Below, piece by piece: positions 1 to 8,793 of a stretch of DNA of 64,000 nucleotides. The notes under the pieces were generated by a model. That model was not told the origin of the DNA, did no database searches, and was given only the letters and a program-made list of their open reading frames with translations. Source of the DNA: Alicycliphilus denitrificans_A (GTDB taxonomy: Bacteria; Pseudomonadota; Gammaproteobacteria; Burkholderiales; Burkholderiaceae_C). A program made the translations under genes and the position numbers. Every line of letters starts with the position of its first letter. The first letter of the stretch is position 1. The DNA lies in assembly GCF_044792555.1 (NCBI RefSeq), contig NZ_CP126238.1:62001-126000 (forward strand). Reading direction: 5' to 3'.

Positions 1-2
1 CC

Positions 3-773
3 GCCGAGCAGATCACCGTCACCCGGCTGCTGGAGCGCCTGAAGACCCAGTGCGAAGCCGGCCCCCCGCCGGCGCACGACTGCGGCGCGACCGAGCGCGA
101 ACACCAGAAGGATCTGTGCGACGTGGCGCAGAAGCAGCGCAGCGACAGCAACGCCTTGAGCTACTGGCACCCGCCCCAGCAGCAGCCCGATGCGGCCGCG
201 CTCCTGGCGCCGCTGTGGGCGCAGCTGCACGGGCATCTGTCACCGCTGTGGGCGTTGCTGGCCGGCCAGGCGCGCATCGCCAGCGTGGCGACGCCGGCGC
301 AAGGCGAGATCGTCGCGGCGGCCCCGCCTGCCGCCAGCACCATGCTGGACTGGAGCGCCGCGATCAGCACCGCCCAGGCGGCGCAGCTCAAGGCCAGCTG
401 CCCAGCGGGCACGCGGCTCTACACGCAGATCTACGACGAGGCCATGCGCACGCGCGCCGAGCAGCTGCGCCAGCAGCTGCAGGATGCCGGGGACGGCCAG
501 CTGCGCATCGCCCCGATCGAGAACGTGACACGCAGCGCGGCCCTGCGCCAGCAGCGCCCGCCCGTGCCCTGGCAGCAGCCGACCCTCATCGTCCACGACC
601 CCCAGGTGGTCGACTGCGCACAATGGCTGGCGCGGGCGCTGCAACAGCGCTGGGCCGCACCGGGCGAAAGCAAGGTATTGGTCAGCGCCCTGCCCACCAA
701 CCTCAAGGGCCAGCCGAAAACCATGGAGCTGTGGCTGCCGGCACCGGCGACCGGGCAGATGGAAAAGCGCTGA
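3..773 (+). CDS. Hypothetical protein, 5' end outside window
   Basis: The reading frame is open from base 3, so the gene starts upstream of the window and about 257 residues of its C-terminal part are visible. A GTG at 123 is the first possible start inside the window, but the residues before it (including several Cys and charged residues) read like continuing protein, so I do not take it as the start. The visible part is Ala/Gln-rich with no transmembrane segment. A segment around IYDEAMRTRAEQLRQQL followed by IAPIENVTRSA resembles the periplasmic peptide-recognition type of fold in a general way, but I do not recognise the family and assign no function. It ends just before an intergenic repeat and converges on the gamma-glutamyltransferase gene. 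Confidence 0.7.
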   Translation, partial: AEQITVTRLLERLKTQCEAGPPPAHDCGATEREHQKDLCDVAQKQRSDSNALSYWHPPQQQPDAAALLAPLWAQLHGHLSPLWALLAGQARIASVATPAQGEIVAAAPPAASTMLDWSAAISTAQAAQLKASCPAGTRLYTQIYDEAMRTRAEQLRQQLQDAGDGQLRIAPIENVTRSAALRQQRPPVPWQQPTLIVHDPQVVDCAQWLARALQQRWAAPGESKVLVSALPTNLKGQPKTMELWLPAPATGQMEKR

Positions 774-791
774 AGCTGCGGCACCAGTCCT

Positions 792-842
792 GAAAAGATA
801 GCTGCCAACGATTTACTGGCAAGCGCTACAGGCCGATTTTTC
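792..842. repeat. Intergenic repeat (AAGCGCT/AGCT family), copy 1
   Basis: Contains GATAGCTGCCAACG, CAAGCGCTACAGGCC and a T run: the same core as the other copies listed in this window. It fills the gap between two convergent genes, where it could act as a transcript end. Confidence 0.7.
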
Positions 843-2447
843 CTAAAACGCCACCGCGCAGCCATCCTTGCGCGGATCGGATCCGGCGATGTAGACATCC
901 CCCTGGCGCAGCACCAGCTGCGCGCCGCCGAAGGCGAACACGCCGTCGCCCGCCTCCACCGTGACCTCGTGGCCGCGCGCGCGCAATTGCTGCACCACGC
1001 CCGCATCGAAATGCGGCTCCACGGCCACGCCGCGCCCGCCGGTCACGCGCCAGCGCGGCGCATCGGCCGCGGCCTGGGGGTTCTGGCCATAGCGCAGCAC
1101 GCGCAGCGCCATCTGCAGGTGGCCCTGGCTCTGCATCGGCCCGCCCATGACGCCAAAGGCCATTTGCGGCCTGCCGTCGGCATGCATGGCAAAGGCCGGA
1201 ATGATGGTGTGCGACGGGCGCTTGCCCGGACCCACCTGGTTGGCATGGCCCGCAATCAGGTGGAAGCCGTGGCCCCGGTTCTGCAGGCTGATGCCCGTGC
1301 CCGGCACCACCACGCCCGAGCCGAAGCCCATGTAGTTGGACTGGATGAACGAAACCATCATGCCGCAGGCATCGGCCGCCGCCAGGTACACCGTGCCGCC
1401 GGGGCGCGGCGCGCCATAGCTGGGCGCAGCCGCGCGTGCGGGATCGATCAGGGCGGCGCGGCGCTTGAGGTAATCGGGGCGCAGCAGGTCGGCGGGCGCG
1501 ACCTGCATGCAGTCGATGTCGGCGTTGTACTGCTGCAGGTCGGCCAGGGCCAGCTTCATGGCCTCGATGCTGGCATGCACGGTTTGCACATCATCCACGC
1601 CATGCGCGCCGACACCATGGGCGTCCAGCATGCCCAGCGCCATCAGCGCCGCGATGCCCTGGCCGTTGGGCGGGATCTCGTGGACCACCGAATCGCCGAA
1701 ACGCTGGCTCACCGTGCCGACCCAGTCGGCCCGGTGCGCGGCCAGGTCGTCCACGGTCATCGCGCCGCCATGGGCCTGGGCGTGCGCGGCCATCTGCTCG
1801 GCCAGTTCGCCGCGGTAGAAGGCCTCGCCCTCGCTGGCGGCGATCAGCTCCAGCGTGCGCGCCTGCGCCTCGCTGCGAAAGAGCTCGCCCGCGCGCGGCG
1901 GCCGGCCCGCGGGCAGGAAGCACTCGGCAAAGCCAGGCTGGTCGCCCAGCTTGGCGGCGCCCAGCTGCCACAGCCGCGCAATCGTGGGCGACACGGGAAA
2001 GCCCTGGCGCGCGTAATCGATGGCGGGCTGGGCCAGGCGCGCGAACGGCAGTTTTCCGAAGCGCCTGGACAGCGCCACCCAGGCCGACACGGCGCCCGGC
2101 ACGGTGACGGCGTTCCAGCCCTTCTCGGGAATGCCGCCGAGCCGGGCGAAATACTCGGGCGTCCACGCCGCGGGCGCGCGCCCCGAGGCGTTCAGGCCGT
2201 GCAGCCCCTGGCCATCCCAGACGATGGCGAAGCCGTCGCTGCCGATGCCGCAGCCCGAGGGCTCGACCACGGTCAGCGCCATGGCGGTGGCGATGGCCGC
2301 GTCCACCGCATTGCCGCCGGCCAGCAGCATGCGCAATCCCGCCTGCGCCGCCAACGGCTGCGAGGCGGCGACGATGTTGCGCCCCAGCACCGCGCTGCGC
2401 CGCGAGGCATAGGGCAGTGACCAATCAAGGGCTGGCGCGTTGGACAT
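843..2447 (-). CDS. Gamma-glutamyltransferase family protein
   Basis: Encodes 534 residues of the gamma-glutamyltranspeptidase (Ntn-hydrolase) family, which cleaves gamma-glutamyl bonds such as that in glutathione. The N-terminal part has the family hallmark AGGNAVDAAIA; the autocatalytic Thr nucleophile that starts the small subunit is probably that in GGTVYLAAADA, and the C-terminal part carries GVMGGPMQSQGH. The start chosen is the ATG at 2447, preceded by GGAG about nine bases upstream; a longer open frame to 2780 only reads antisense through ung. No signal peptide is visible, so this looks like a cytoplasmic, YwrD-like member rather than a periplasmic Ggt. It lies 5 bp after ung on the same strand and may be cotranscribed. 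Substrate is not deducible. Confidence 0.88.
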   Translation of the reverse strand: MSNAPALDWSLPYASRRSAVLGRNIVAASQPLAAQAGLRMLLAGGNAVDAAIATAMALTVVEPSGCGIGSDGFAIVWDGQGLHGLNASGRAPAAWTPEYFARLGGIPEKGWNAVTVPGAVSAWVALSRRFGKLPFARLAQPAIDYARQGFPVSPTIARLWQLGAAKLGDQPGFAECFLPAGRPPRAGELFRSEAQARTLELIAASEGEAFYRGELAEQMAAHAQAHGGAMTVDDLAAHRADWVGTVSQRFGDSVVHEIPPNGQGIAALMALGMLDAHGVGAHGVDDVQTVHASIEAMKLALADLQQYNADIDCMQVAPADLLRPDYLKRRAALIDPARAAAPSYGAPRPGGTVYLAAADACGMMVSFIQSNYMGFGSGVVVPGTGISLQNRGHGFHLIAGHANQVGPGKRPSHTIIPAFAMHADGRPQMAFGVMGGPMQSQGHLQMALRVLRYGQNPQAAADAPRWRVTGGRGVAVEPHFDAGVVQQLRARGHEVTVEAGDGVFAFGGAQLVLRQGDVYIAGSDPRKDGCAVAF

Positions 2448-2452
2448 GATGT

Positions 2453-3178
2453 TCACTCCGGGGTGCTCTGCCGCTGGCGAAACGCGCGCGCCTGGCCGAA
2501 ATGGCCATTGCCGATGAAGGGCCGGGGCGGGCGCAGCGCCGACAGCGGCGAGGGGTGGTTGGAGGTGAGCACCAGGTGCCCGCGGTCCTGCGGTATCAGC
2601 GCACGCTTGGACTGGGCGTGGCTGCCCCAGAGCATGAAGACCACGGGCCGCACACCTTCGGCCACCTGGCGGATCACGGCGTCGGTCAGCTGCTCCCAGC
2701 CACGGCCGGCATGGCTGGCGGCCTGGCCCTCCTCCACCGTCAGGCAGGTGTTGAGCAGCAGCACCCCGCTCTTGGCCCATTGCACCAGGCTGCCGCCGGG
2801 CTGCGGGAACGGCGGGAAGGGCACGCCCAGGTCGCGCTGCATTTCCTTGAAGATGTTCTGCAGCGAGGGCGGCAGGCGCACGCCCGGCGCGACCGAGAAG
2901 GCCAGCCCCTCGGCCTGGCCGCGGCCGTGATAGGGATCCTGCCCCAGGATGACCACGCGCACGGCCTCGGGCGGGGTGAGTTCGAGTGCGCGCAGCGGCC
3001 GGGGCGGGAAGATGGCGGCTCCGGCATCGAGCCGCGCGCGCAGAAAGTCCAGCAGCTCCTGGCCGCGCGCGCTGGCAAAGAAAGCATCGACCAGCGCCTG
3101 CCAGCCCGGTGCCACGGGCCAGTCGGCCGGCTGGGCGCTGCGCAGCTGGCTGGCGGCATCGGTTATTATTTCTTGCAT
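2453..3178 (-). CDS. ung: Uracil-DNA glycosylase (family 1)
   Basis: 241 residues, the usual size for Ung, which removes uracil from DNA as the first step of base excision repair. The water-activating motif GQDPYHG is intact (catalytic Asp), followed by the LLLNTCLTVE segment, WGSHAQ, and the DNA-intercalating HPSPLSA loop with the catalytic His. I chose the ATG at 3178; a TTG directly upstream extends the frame by one codon. GAGA lies 8-11 bases upstream. It sits between the diguanylate cyclase and the gamma-glutamyltransferase on the same strand, with an intergenic repeat in its 5' gap. Confidence 0.96.
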   Translation of the reverse strand: MQEIITDAASQLRSAQPADWPVAPGWQALVDAFFASARGQELLDFLRARLDAGAAIFPPRPLRALELTPPEAVRVVILGQDPYHGRGQAEGLAFSVAPGVRLPPSLQNIFKEMQRDLGVPFPPFPQPGGSLVQWAKSGVLLLNTCLTVEEGQAASHAGRGWEQLTDAVIRQVAEGVRPVVFMLWGSHAQSKRALIPQDRGHLVLTSNHPSPLSALRPPRPFIGNGHFGQARAFRQRQSTPE

Positions 3179-3187
3179 CAAATTGGT

Positions 3188-3228
3188 CTCTAACGCTTAT
3201 TAAACAAGCGCAAACAGCTCTTATTAAG
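3188..3228. repeat. Intergenic repeat, copy 2
   Basis: CTAACGCTTATTAAACAAGCG followed by AACAGCTCTTATTAA matches the family core: two AAGCG/CGCTT arms, then AGCT and an A/T tail. It supplies the TAA stop codon of the upstream GGDEF gene (3224-3226). Confidence 0.7.
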
Positions 3229-5893
3229 TGAGCAATTCAGGGCTGTCGCCCACCTGATTGCGCCCCTGTCTCTTGGAGCAATACAGCTGGGCATCGGCGC
3301 GCGCCAGCAAGGCCTCGGGGCTGCTGGTGCCATCGGGAATCTGGCAGGCCACGCCCAGGCTGATGGTGACCACGCTGGCCACGGCCGAGCCGGCGTGCGC
3401 GATCCCCAGCGCCTGCACGGCCTGGCGCAGGGCCTGGGCCTTCATGGTGGCACCGGCCAGGTCGCATTCGGGCAGCAGGCAGACGAATTCCTCGCCGCCA
3501 TAGCGCGCCACCAGGTCGTGCGAACGCCCGAGCTGGCCGCGCAGCGTGACGGCCACGGTGCGCAGGCATTCATCGCCGCGCTGGTGGCCATACAGGTCGT
3601 TGAACTGTTTGAAATAGTCGATGTCCAGCAGCACCAGGGACAGTGGCTTGCCGCTTCTGCGGCAGCGCCGCCATTCGGCCTGCAGCTGCTGGTCGAAATG
3701 GCGCCGGTTGGCAATGCCGGTGAGTCCGTCCATGTAGGCCAGCGCACGCAGCCGCTCGCTTTGCGCCAGCTGCTCGGTTTGGTCCACGAAGGTGGCCAGG
3801 AAATGCCCGCCAAAGACCAGCCCGCCAATGGCCACGGCGCGCAGCGCGCCGTCGCGCGTCGTGATGCGGTAGTCGCGCTCGGGGATCTGGCCGCCGTTGT
3901 GCGCCGCCTGCGCCACGGCCTCCTTCCAGGTGCGGCCCACCTGCTGGCGGTACGCCGGGTCGGGGTAGGCCTGCAGCGACCACTCGCGCAGCGTGGGGGC
4001 GCTGGCCTCGGCATGGCCGAAGTCCTGCAGGAAGCGCCGGTTGCGAAAGTAGATGCGGTGCTCCGCATCCACCATGCACAGGCCTATGGGCATATCGTTC
4101 ATCAGCTGCTGCAGCACGCGCTCGGTTTCCTGCAGCTGCAGGGCCTGGCGCTTGGCCTCGGTGATGTCGTGGAGGTAGCCGTGCCAGAGCACGGCCCCGT
4201 CGTCCAGGCGCTGCGGGCTGGCCTGGCCGCTGAGCCAGCGCTCGCCGCGCCCGGGCAGCATGACGCGGTATTCGTCGCGCCAGGTCTGCAGCGACTGCGC
4301 GGACTGCCGGATGCTCTCGCTCACGCGCGGCAGGTCGGCGGGGTGGATGCGCCCGAACACCGGCGCGGCATCCGCGCGCAGCTGCTCGGCCGTAAAGCCG
4401 TAAATGTCCTGCACGCCGGCGCTGGCGTAGGGGAAATGGCTGCGCCCGTCGGCCTCCAGCTGGTATTGGTAGATCATGCCGGGCACGTTGCCCACCAGCC
4501 GGTCCAGGCGCTCCCGCAGGGCGCGCCGCTCGGTGACGTCGATCTTCGTGCCTATGAGGCGCAGCGGCCGGCCCTGCGCGTCGCGCGCGGTGACGCGGCC
4601 GCGGTCCTGCACCCATTGGTAGCCGCCGTCCTTGCGGCGCATGCGGTACATGCTTTCGTACCACGGCGCCTGTCCGCTCAGGTGGCGCTGCAATTCGGCC
4701 TGCACGCGTGCGCCGTCATCGGGGTGGATGCGCTCCAGCCAGTCCCGCGCCTGATCGCCAATGTCCTGCTCGTCATAGCCCAGCATGGACTTCCAGGTGG
4801 GCGCGTAATAGCAATGCTCGCTGGCCAGGTCCCATTCCCAGATGCCCTGGTGCGTGGCCTGCAGCACGGCGGCCCAGCGCTCCTGCATCTGGGCATCCTG
4901 GCGCGCCAGCTTGCGCTCGTGCAGCGCCAGCTCGCGCCAGCGCCGCTGCATGAAGCCCAGGGCCGCCGCCAGCGCCAGCCCCGTCAGCAGATAGGCCGCG
5001 CCCAGGGCCCAGGCCCGGGCGCGCCAGGGCGCCAGTATCGCGCCCCAGTCACGCCCGACCCCGGTCACCAGGGGCTTGTCCATGTTCAGCTGCGGCGGCG
5101 CAATGGTGCGCAGGGCCAGCAGATGGGGCGCCCCCGCGGGCATGACCGGGCCGGTCAGCAGGCTGGCGCCCTGGCCGCTGTCCAGATGGCGCCGCAGCGG
5201 CGAGCCGGGCCGGTCAAGATCGATCTCGCGCGGCCCCGTGGGGCCGGACGGGCTGGACGCCATGGCAAAGCGCAGGCCATCGCCATGGGTCAGGCCGGCC
5301 ACCATGTCGGGCGCATAGCGCACCGAGGCCAGCAGGGTGGTGAATGCCTCAGGATCGAGCGTGGCCACCACCAATCCGCCCAGGGCGCCATCGGGGCCCG
5401 GCACGACCCGCGCCAGCACGATCACCCAGACCCCGAGCGTGGAGCGAAACGGCGGGCTGACCACCAGGGTGTCGGGCGCCGTGGCCGCGCGCGCCGCCGT
5501 GAAATAAGGCCGCTGGCTGACGTCCTCGCCCACCAGCTCCGCCCGGCTGCTGGCCGTCACGCGCCCGCGGGCGTCGAGCACGCTCAGGGTGCGCACGCCG
5601 ACCATGGCCTCGCTGAAGGCCTGCAGGCGGTTCTGCAGCCGCTCATGCCCGCCATTGCCCTGCTGCACATAGGCCGTGAGGCTGGCCAGGGCGTGGTTGA
5701 TGGCATTGAGCTGGCGCGCCAGGTTGTCGTGCAGGATGCCCGCCTGCTGGCTCAGGTGCTGGCGCTCGCGCTCCTGCACCTCCTGGCGCTCACGCCACAG
5801 CTGGGCGCCCAGCAGCACGCCCAGCAGCAGCCAGGCCAGCGCAAACCAGCCCCATTGCCGACGATGGCGCTGGTGCAGAGGGCGCACAGGCAT
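3224..5893 (-). CDS. Membrane sensor diguanylate cyclase (CACHE-PAS-PAS-PAS-GGDEF)
   Basis: 889 residues. Order: transmembrane helix at about 14-32; a periplasmic sensor region at about 35-290 that looks like a double CACHE domain; a second helix at about 295-315; three PAS units (about 340-455, 465-580, 590-700); and a GGDEF domain (about 720-885). The active-site loop is GGEEF (799-803), so cyclic-di-GMP synthesis from two GTP is expected. RSHD at 790-793 lies exactly five residues before it, fitting the RxxD product-inhibition site. The start at 5893 was preferred because the frame upstream of it overlaps trpC and gives no membrane-protein-like sequence. It begins 22 bp after the trpC stop and may be read from the trp transcript. 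The ligand of the sensor is unknown. Confidence 0.92.
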   Translation of the reverse strand: MPVRPLHQRHRRQWGWFALAWLLLGVLLGAQLWRERQEVQERERQHLSQQAGILHDNLARQLNAINHALASLTAYVQQGNGGHERLQNRLQAFSEAMVGVRTLSVLDARGRVTASSRAELVGEDVSQRPYFTAARAATAPDTLVVSPPFRSTLGVWVIVLARVVPGPDGALGGLVVATLDPEAFTTLLASVRYAPDMVAGLTHGDGLRFAMASSPSGPTGPREIDLDRPGSPLRRHLDSGQGASLLTGPVMPAGAPHLLALRTIAPPQLNMDKPLVTGVGRDWGAILAPWRARAWALGAAYLLTGLALAAALGFMQRRWRELALHERKLARQDAQMQERWAAVLQATHQGIWEWDLASEHCYYAPTWKSMLGYDEQDIGDQARDWLERIHPDDGARVQAELQRHLSGQAPWYESMYRMRRKDGGYQWVQDRGRVTARDAQGRPLRLIGTKIDVTERRALRERLDRLVGNVPGMIYQYQLEADGRSHFPYASAGVQDIYGFTAEQLRADAAPVFGRIHPADLPRVSESIRQSAQSLQTWRDEYRVMLPGRGERWLSGQASPQRLDDGAVLWHGYLHDITEAKRQALQLQETERVLQQLMNDMPIGLCMVDAEHRIYFRNRRFLQDFGHAEASAPTLREWSLQAYPDPAYRQQVGRTWKEAVAQAAHNGGQIPERDYRITTRDGALRAVAIGGLVFGGHFLATFVDQTEQLAQSERLRALAYMDGLTGIANRRHFDQQLQAEWRRCRRSGKPLSLVLLDIDYFKQFNDLYGHQRGDECLRTVAVTLRGQLGRSHDLVARYGGEEFVCLLPECDLAGATMKAQALRQAVQALGIAHAGSAVASVVTISLGVACQIPDGTSSPEALLARADAQLYCSKRQGRNQVGDSPELLT

Positions 5894-5915
5894 GGCGGCA
5901 AGACCCGCGGGCCGC

Positions 5916-6716
5916 TCAGGCGAACAGCCGCGCCAGCGCCAGCCCCGGATCGGGCGCGCGCATGAAGGCCTCGCCCACAAGGAAGGCGTGCACGCCGGCA
6001 TCGCGCAGCATGTGCACGTCCGCGGGCGCCAGGATGCCGGACTCGGTCACCAGCAGGCGGTCAGCGGGCACCTCCTTTTGCAGCTCCAGCGTGGTCTGCA
6101 GGCTGACCTCGAAAGTGCGCAGGTTGCGGTTGTTGATGCCCACCAGCGGGGTCGCAAGGCGCAGCGCGCGCTCGAGCTCGGCGCCGTCATGCACCTCGAC
6201 CAGCACGGCCATGTCCAGGCTGCGGGCGATCTGCTCCATCTCGGCCATCAGGCCATCCTGAAGGCAGGCGGCGATGAGCAGCACGCAGTCCGCCCCCATG
6301 GCGCGCGACTCGTAGATCTGGTAAGGATCGACCATGAAGTCCTTGCGCAGCACGGGCAGCTGGCAGCTGGCGCGCGCCTGCTTCAGGTAGTCGGGCTGGC
6401 CCTGGAAGAACTGGCGGTCGGTGAGCACCGACAGGCAGGCGGCGCTCACCTTGCCGTCGCCCTCGGCATAGCTTTGCGCGATGTCGGCGGGAATGAAGTC
6501 GGCGCGGATCACGCCCTTGCTCGGGCTGGCCTTCTTGATCTCGGCAATCACCGCGGCCTGGCCGGCGGCTATTTTTGCGCGCAGCGCGCCCTCGAAGTCG
6601 CGCGTGAGCACGCGGCTTTCGGCATCGCGGCGCATGTCGGCAAAGGGCAGGCGCTTCTTGGCGGCAGCCACCTCCTCGAGCTTCACGTCGCAGATTTTTT
6701 TCAGGATGTCGGACAT
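5916..6716 (-). CDS. trpC: Indole-3-glycerol phosphate synthase
   Basis: 266 residues, a monofunctional TrpC that converts carboxyphenylaminodeoxyribulose 5-phosphate to indole-3-glycerol phosphate in tryptophan synthesis. The TIM-barrel signature IAEIKKASPSKG is present with the catalytic Lys, followed by LRKDFMVDPYQI, VEVHDG, GINNRNL and LLVTESGI, all conserved in the family. Start is the ATG at 6716; the longer open frame through trpD is a shadow. It is the last biosynthetic gene of the minus-strand trp run, 41 bp after trpD. The trpF/trpB/trpA genes are not here, the usual split arrangement in betaproteobacteria. Confidence 0.97.
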   Translation of the reverse strand: MSDILKKICDVKLEEVAAAKKRLPFADMRRDAESRVLTRDFEGALRAKIAAGQAAVIAEIKKASPSKGVIRADFIPADIAQSYAEGDGKVSAACLSVLTDRQFFQGQPDYLKQARASCQLPVLRKDFMVDPYQIYESRAMGADCVLLIAACLQDGLMAEMEQIARSLDMAVLVEVHDGAELERALRLATPLVGINNRNLRTFEVSLQTTLELQKEVPADRLLVTESGILAPADVHMLRDAGVHAFLVGEAFMRAPDPGLALARLFA

Positions 6717-6757
6717 GGCCTGGTTCCTTGGGGCTGTCGGTGGGGTGGGTGGGGCGG

Positions 6758-7792
6758 TCAGGCCGCGAGCTGTTGCGTGTAGGCCGCGAGCTCGTGCAGC
6801 TTGGCCAGGGCCGCGCCGCTGGCCAGCGCCTGCTGCGCACGCTGCAGGCCTTCGGCAATGGAGGGCACGACACCCGCCGCATACAGCGCGGCGCCGGCGT
6901 TCAGACAGACGATGTCGTGCGCCGGGCCTTCGCCCCCCTGCAGCACCTTGAGCAGCATGGCCTTGGACTGCTCGGGGTTGTCCACGCGCAGCGCGCGCGT
7001 GCCCGCCATGCGCAAGCCGAAGTCCTCGGGGTGGATCTCGTACTCGCGCACCACGCCGTCTTTCAGCTCGCCCACCAGCGTGCCGGCGCCCAGGCTGATC
7101 TCGTCCAGCCCGTCGCGGCCGTAGACCACCAGCGCATGCTGGGCGCCCAGGCGCTGCAGCGCGCGCACCTGTATGCCCACCAGGTCCTCGTGGAACACGC
7201 CCATCAGGATGTTGGGCGCGCCGGCCGGGTTGGTGAGCGGCCCGAGGATGTTGAACAGGGTGCGCACGCCCAGTTCCTTGCGCACCGGCGCCACGTTCTT
7301 CATGGCCGGGTGGTGGTTGGGCGCGAACATGAAGCCTATGCCCACCTCCTGGATGCACTGCGCGATCTGCGCGGGCTGCAGGTGGATGTTCACGCCCAGG
7401 GCTTCCATCGCGTCGGCGCTGCCCGAGGTACTGCTGACGCTGCGCCCGCCATGCTTGCTGACCTTGCCGCCGGCGGCGGCGATGACGAAGGTGGCGCAGG
7501 TGGAGATGTTGAAGGTGCCCGCGCCGTCGCCACCCGTGCCAACGATGTCCACCAGGTGCGTGGTGTCGGCCACGCTGACCTTGTTGGAGAACTCGCGCAT
7601 CACCTGCGCGGCCGCCGTGATCTCGCCAATCGTCTCCTTCTTCACGCGCAGGCCGGTGATGATGGCGGCGGTCATGACCGGCGAGAGCTCGCCGCCCATG
7701 ATCATGCGCATCAGGTGCAGCATTTCGTCATGGAAGATTTCGCGGTGCTCGATGGTGCGCTGCAGCGCCTCCTGGGGGGTGATGGGGGTCAT
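6758..7792 (-). CDS. trpD: Anthranilate phosphoribosyltransferase
   Basis: 344 residues, full length. TrpD joins anthranilate to phosphoribosyl pyrophosphate. The PRPP-binding glycine loop VGTGGDGAGTFNIST and the following KHGGRSVSSTSGSADAME segment are intact. I chose the ATG at 7792, which has AAGG about eight bases upstream; the frame continues 17 codons further into the repeat-like gap but without a better ribosome site. It is separated from trpG by 96 bp that can fold into nested hairpins (7809-7890), the only sizeable gap inside the trp cluster. Confidence 0.97.
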   Translation of the reverse strand: MTPITPQEALQRTIEHREIFHDEMLHLMRMIMGGELSPVMTAAIITGLRVKKETIGEITAAAQVMREFSNKVSVADTTHLVDIVGTGGDGAGTFNISTCATFVIAAAGGKVSKHGGRSVSSTSGSADAMEALGVNIHLQPAQIAQCIQEVGIGFMFAPNHHPAMKNVAPVRKELGVRTLFNILGPLTNPAGAPNILMGVFHEDLVGIQVRALQRLGAQHALVVYGRDGLDEISLGAGTLVGELKDGVVREYEIHPEDFGLRMAGTRALRVDNPEQSKAMLLKVLQGGEGPAHDIVCLNAGAALYAAGVVPSIAEGLQRAQQALASGAALAKLHELAAYTQQLAA

Positions 7793-7808
7793 GAAGTACC
7801 TTTTATTT

Positions 7809-7890
7809 AATAGCTTCCCACGCTTGCTGCATAAGGATTTCAAATACTTTTCTAATTGAAATCATTTACTAACAAGCGCTGGAAGCTATT
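7809..7890. repeat. Nested inverted repeats in the trpG-trpD gap (repeat-family copy 3)
   Basis: Outer arms AATAGCTTCC (7809-7818) and GGAAGCTATT (7881-7890) pair perfectly and continue after a two-base mismatch with CGCTTG/CAAGCG. An inner pair GATTTCAA (7836-7843)/TTGAAATC (7856-7863) nests inside. The arms are of the intergenic repeat family, here opened up by an A/T-rich insert. In the trp mRNA this would be a long stem between trpG and trpD and might affect stability or partial termination. Confidence 0.75.
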
Positions 7891-8458
7891 ATTTTTGATC
7901 CAGGAAATTCTTGAGCATGGCGTGGCCGTGCTCGGTGAGGATGCTCTCGGGGTGGAACTGCACGCCCTCGATGGCCAGCTCCTTGTGGCGCACGCCCATG
8001 ATCTCGCCGTCCTCCGTCCAGGCGGTGATCTCCAGCACCTCGGGGCAGCTGGCGCGCTCTATGGCCAGCGAGTGGTAGCGGTTCACCGTGAATTGCCGGG
8101 GCAGGCCCGTGAACACACCCTTCTCGTCGGTGGTGATGACGCTGGTCTTGCCATGCATCAGTTCCTGGGCCCGGATGATCTTGCCGCCAAAGGCCGCGCC
8201 AATGCTCTGGTGCCCCAGGCACACGCCCAGGATGGGCAGCCTGCCGGCGAAGTGCTGGATGGCGGCCACCGAGATGCCGGCCTCGGCCGGCGAGCAGGGA
8301 CCGGGCGAGATCACCAACCGGTCGGGCGCGCGCGCGGCAATGCCCTCCAGCGTGATCTCGTCGTTGCGGAACACCTGCACCTCGGCGCCCAGCTCACCGA
8401 AGTACTGGACGATGTTGTAGGTGAAGCTGTCGTAGTTATCGACCATCAAGAGCTTCAT
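7889..8458 (-). CDS. trpG: Anthranilate synthase glutamine amidotransferase subunit
   Basis: 189 residues, class I glutamine amidotransferase that supplies ammonia to TrpE. VDNYDSFTYN opens the protein; the nucleophile Cys is in GVCLGHQ (about residue 79) and the His/Glu pair in FHPES near the C-terminus. It could also serve aminodeoxychorismate synthase (PabA role), which is common where only one such gene exists; that cannot be decided here. Its start overlaps the stop of the chorismate mutase gene by four bases (ATGA), indicating translational coupling. Confidence 0.96.
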   Translation of the reverse strand: MKLLMVDNYDSFTYNIVQYFGELGAEVQVFRNDEITLEGIAARAPDRLVISPGPCSPAEAGISVAAIQHFAGRLPILGVCLGHQSIGAAFGGKIIRAQELMHGKTSVITTDEKGVFTGLPRQFTVNRYHSLAIERASCPEVLEITAWTEDGEIMGVRHKELAIEGVQFHPESILTEHGHAMLKNFLDQK

Positions 8459-8793
8459 GACGCCTCCCCTGGCGCGCGCAGGCGCGCGAATTCACGGTGC
8501 TCGTAGGCGATGTAGGCCTCCATCATGCTGCGGTAGATGGCCTCGATCACGTCGCTCTGGCCGCCCTCGCGCGCCGCGCGCTCGCGCACGCGCTCGACGA
8601 TGGTCTCGATGCGCTCCTCGTCGCGCACCTGGTGCTCGGCCTGCTTGATGCGCGCGGCCTGCGTCATGTAGCCGCCGCGCGTGACCAGCAGCGGCACCAG
8701 GATGTCGTCCAGCGCATCGACCTGGCGGCGCACGTCCTCCATCGTGGTGCAGTGCTGTACGTTGTCTATGGCTCGTGAGATTTCGCGGGTCAT
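8455..8793 (-). CDS. AroQ-class chorismate mutase
   Basis: 112 residues, all-helical, fitting the monofunctional AroQ fold that converts chorismate to prephenate or, in PchB-like members, removes pyruvate from isochorismate. The helix-1 segment VRRQVDALDDILVPLL, then RGGYMTQAARIKQ and the C-terminal IYRSMMEAYIAYE segment match the family. The ATG at 8793 was chosen because it forms a four-base ATGA overlap with trpE, and its own stop overlaps trpG in the same way. Its position between trpE and trpG puts a phenylalanine/tyrosine-branch activity into the tryptophan operon, so both chorismate-consuming branches would be expressed together. No regulatory ACT domain or dehydratase is fused to it. 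Confidence 0.88.
   Translation of the reverse strand: MTREISRAIDNVQHCTTMEDVRRQVDALDDILVPLLVTRGGYMTQAARIKQAEHQVRDEERIETIVERVRERAAREGGQSDVIEAIYRSMMEAYIAYEHREFARLRAPGEAS

Noticed and set aside
3395..5965. Plus-strand open frame of 856 codons opposite the GGDEF sensor
   Set aside because: His/Gln/Arg-rich antisense reading of a G/C-rich gene; no domain recognised, while the minus strand encodes intact CACHE, PAS and GGDEF domains.
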